A stretch of 5,884 nucleotides of DNA. It comes from UBA2334 sp049653005. Lineage in GTDB: Bacteria > Pseudomonadota > Gammaproteobacteria > Burkholderiales > Burkholderiaceae_C. The notes beneath the pieces are model-generated. The model saw only the letters and a program-made list of their open reading frames with translations, was not told where the DNA came from and ran no database searches. A program made the position numbers and the translations under genes. How positions within the stretch are numbered: position 1 is the first letter of the stretch; every line of letters starts with the position of its first letter. Below are positions 5,482 through 5,884 of the stretch, in pieces. The stretch is from positions 1 to 5,884 of the forward strand of contig JBASFL010000035.1 of NCBI GenBank assembly GCA_049653005.1, written 5' to 3'.

Positions 5482-5884
5482 GGCTCCAACGGCCCGGCAG
5501 GGCCAGCACACGCCAAGCCGGTGCCGCGCCGCTGAACCACTGGGGCCGGTGGCGCAGCACCCACAGCCCGGCGGCCACGCCCCACCACACGGCGGCCAGC
5601 CAGGGCACCAGGGGCACATAGTCTTCGGTGATGGGTTTGCGGCTGATCAGCCCCAGCCAGTTCAGCCATTTTTCATTGAAAAAATAGGCTCCAGCGCTTG
5701 ATAGTATTGCGTTTGCAGCTATGTATTTAAGCGAAATGACCAGCGCACCCGCACCCCACAGCCAACGGCCCCAGCCCGCGCTCAGCCGGGCCACGATCAG
5801 CATCACGGCCAGGCCGTGCAACACCCCGAAGTAAATAAAGCTGCCCGGAAACACCAGCGCAGACCCGGCCGACACCAGCAGCGC
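5417..5884 (-). CDS. DUF1624 / heparan-alpha-glucosaminide N-acetyltransferase-like membrane protein, C-terminal 155 residues (partial)
   Basis: The minus-strand frame is open from the window edge (5884) to a TGA at 5419-5417; the true start is beyond the window. The text FPGSFIYFGVLHGLAVML, then NWLGLISRKPITEDYVPLVPW, then RWSLSYYLLHQPLLMGLL near the end, is typical of the DUF1624 (HGSNAT-like catalytic domain) family of polytopic inner-membrane proteins. In animals the related enzyme moves an acetyl group from acetyl-CoA across the membrane to glucosamine; the bacterial substrate is unknown. Four hydrophobic segments can be read: around YFGVLHGLAVMLIVA, WLWGAGALVISL, VPWLAAVWWGVAAGLWVL, and the C-terminal LLHQPLLMGLLWLW. 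The catalytic N-terminal part is out of view. Between the second segment and FFNEKW lies an AT-rich stretch (see the repeat entry). The last 21 codons overlap the ProQ-domain gene in antisense. A GTG at 5875 is not the real start, since the family is much longer. Confidence 0.88.
   Translation of the reverse strand, partial: ALLVSAGSALVFPGSFIYFGVLHGLAVMLIVARLSAGWGRWLWGAGALVISLKYIAANAILSSAGAYFFNEKWLNWLGLISRKPITEDYVPLVPWLAAVWWGVAAGLWVLRHRPQWFSGAAPAWRVLALPGRWSLSYYLLHQPLLMGLLWLWTVR
5669..5736 (-). repeat. AT-rich, repeat-like segment read through inside the DUF1624 gene
   Basis: In a gene that is otherwise GC-rich, 5669-5740 is only about 36% G+C by hand count. On the minus strand it contains ATAGCTGCAAACGC, then AAGCGCTGGAGCC followed by TATTTTTTC. 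That layout (ATAGCTGC, GCGC-type half-sites, AGCGCTGGAGCC, T-run) resembles a short dispersed repeat I recall from intergenic regions of Comamonadaceae genomes. It is in frame and supplies roughly IAANAILSSAGA with codons such as ATA, CTA, TCA and GGA that are rare elsewhere in the window. AGCGCT (5693-5698) is self-palindromic, and TTTTTCA-T-TGAAAAA (5669-5683) is a perfect small inverted repeat, although the latter encodes the conserved FFNEKW region and may be coincidental. The repeat identity is from memory; only one copy is present here, and the ends are approximate. Confidence 0.45.

Noticed and set aside
5669..5683. TTTTTCA-T-TGAAAAA inverted repeat as a terminator
   Set aside because: The stem is nearly all A/T with a 1-base centre, cannot form a stable hairpin, and sits inside a coding region over conserved residues.

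Overview
The window looks like ordinary chromosome from a GC-rich betaproteobacterium. Burkholderiales is most likely, probably Comamonadaceae (Rhodoferax/Acidovorax/Hydrogenophaga-like). The evidence is the strong G/C preference at third codon positions, the run msrB - yciB - bolA - parvulin isomerase, the long FinO/ProQ-domain protein with an Arg/Gly-rich N-terminal half, and a short AT-rich segment resembling a dispersed repeat I recall from Comamonadaceae genomes. The assignment rests on gene content and memory; no search was run.

Positions 1-3227 hold a tightly packed plus-strand operon that begins upstream of the window. In order it carries the 3' end of selO (YdiU pseudokinase AMPylator), msrB (methionine-R-sulfoxide reductase), a YhbW-like luciferase-family flavin oxidoreductase, yciB (inner-membrane septation protein), a BolA-family gene, and a secreted parvulin-type peptidyl-prolyl isomerase. 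From msrB onward every junction overlaps by 4-13 bases. The operon closes with a clear intrinsic terminator (3267-3294). The themes are redox and protein repair (SelO, MsrB, flavin enzyme, BolA) and the cell envelope (YciB, isomerase).

Positions 3311-4393 encode a Gfo/Idh/MocA-family NAD(P)-dependent oxidoreductase that starts only 16 bases after the terminator's T-run. After a 77-base gap with a weak promoter-like element, 4471-5481 encodes a FinO/ProQ-domain RNA-binding protein with an unusual layout: disordered basic N-terminus, central domain, then a helical C-terminal extension with a possible helix-turn-helix.

On the minus strand, 5884-5417 is the C-terminal part of a multi-pass membrane protein of the DUF1624/heparan-alpha-glucosaminide N-acetyltransferase-like family. 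It converges on the ProQ-domain gene and overlaps its end by 65 bases. Inside it lies the AT-rich repeat-like segment (about 5669-5736), read through in frame. That is the most interesting local observation.

I see no RNA genes, CRISPR, phage or transposase genes, and no convincing new multi-gene system. There is no gene-free stretch longer than 77 bases between plus-strand genes.
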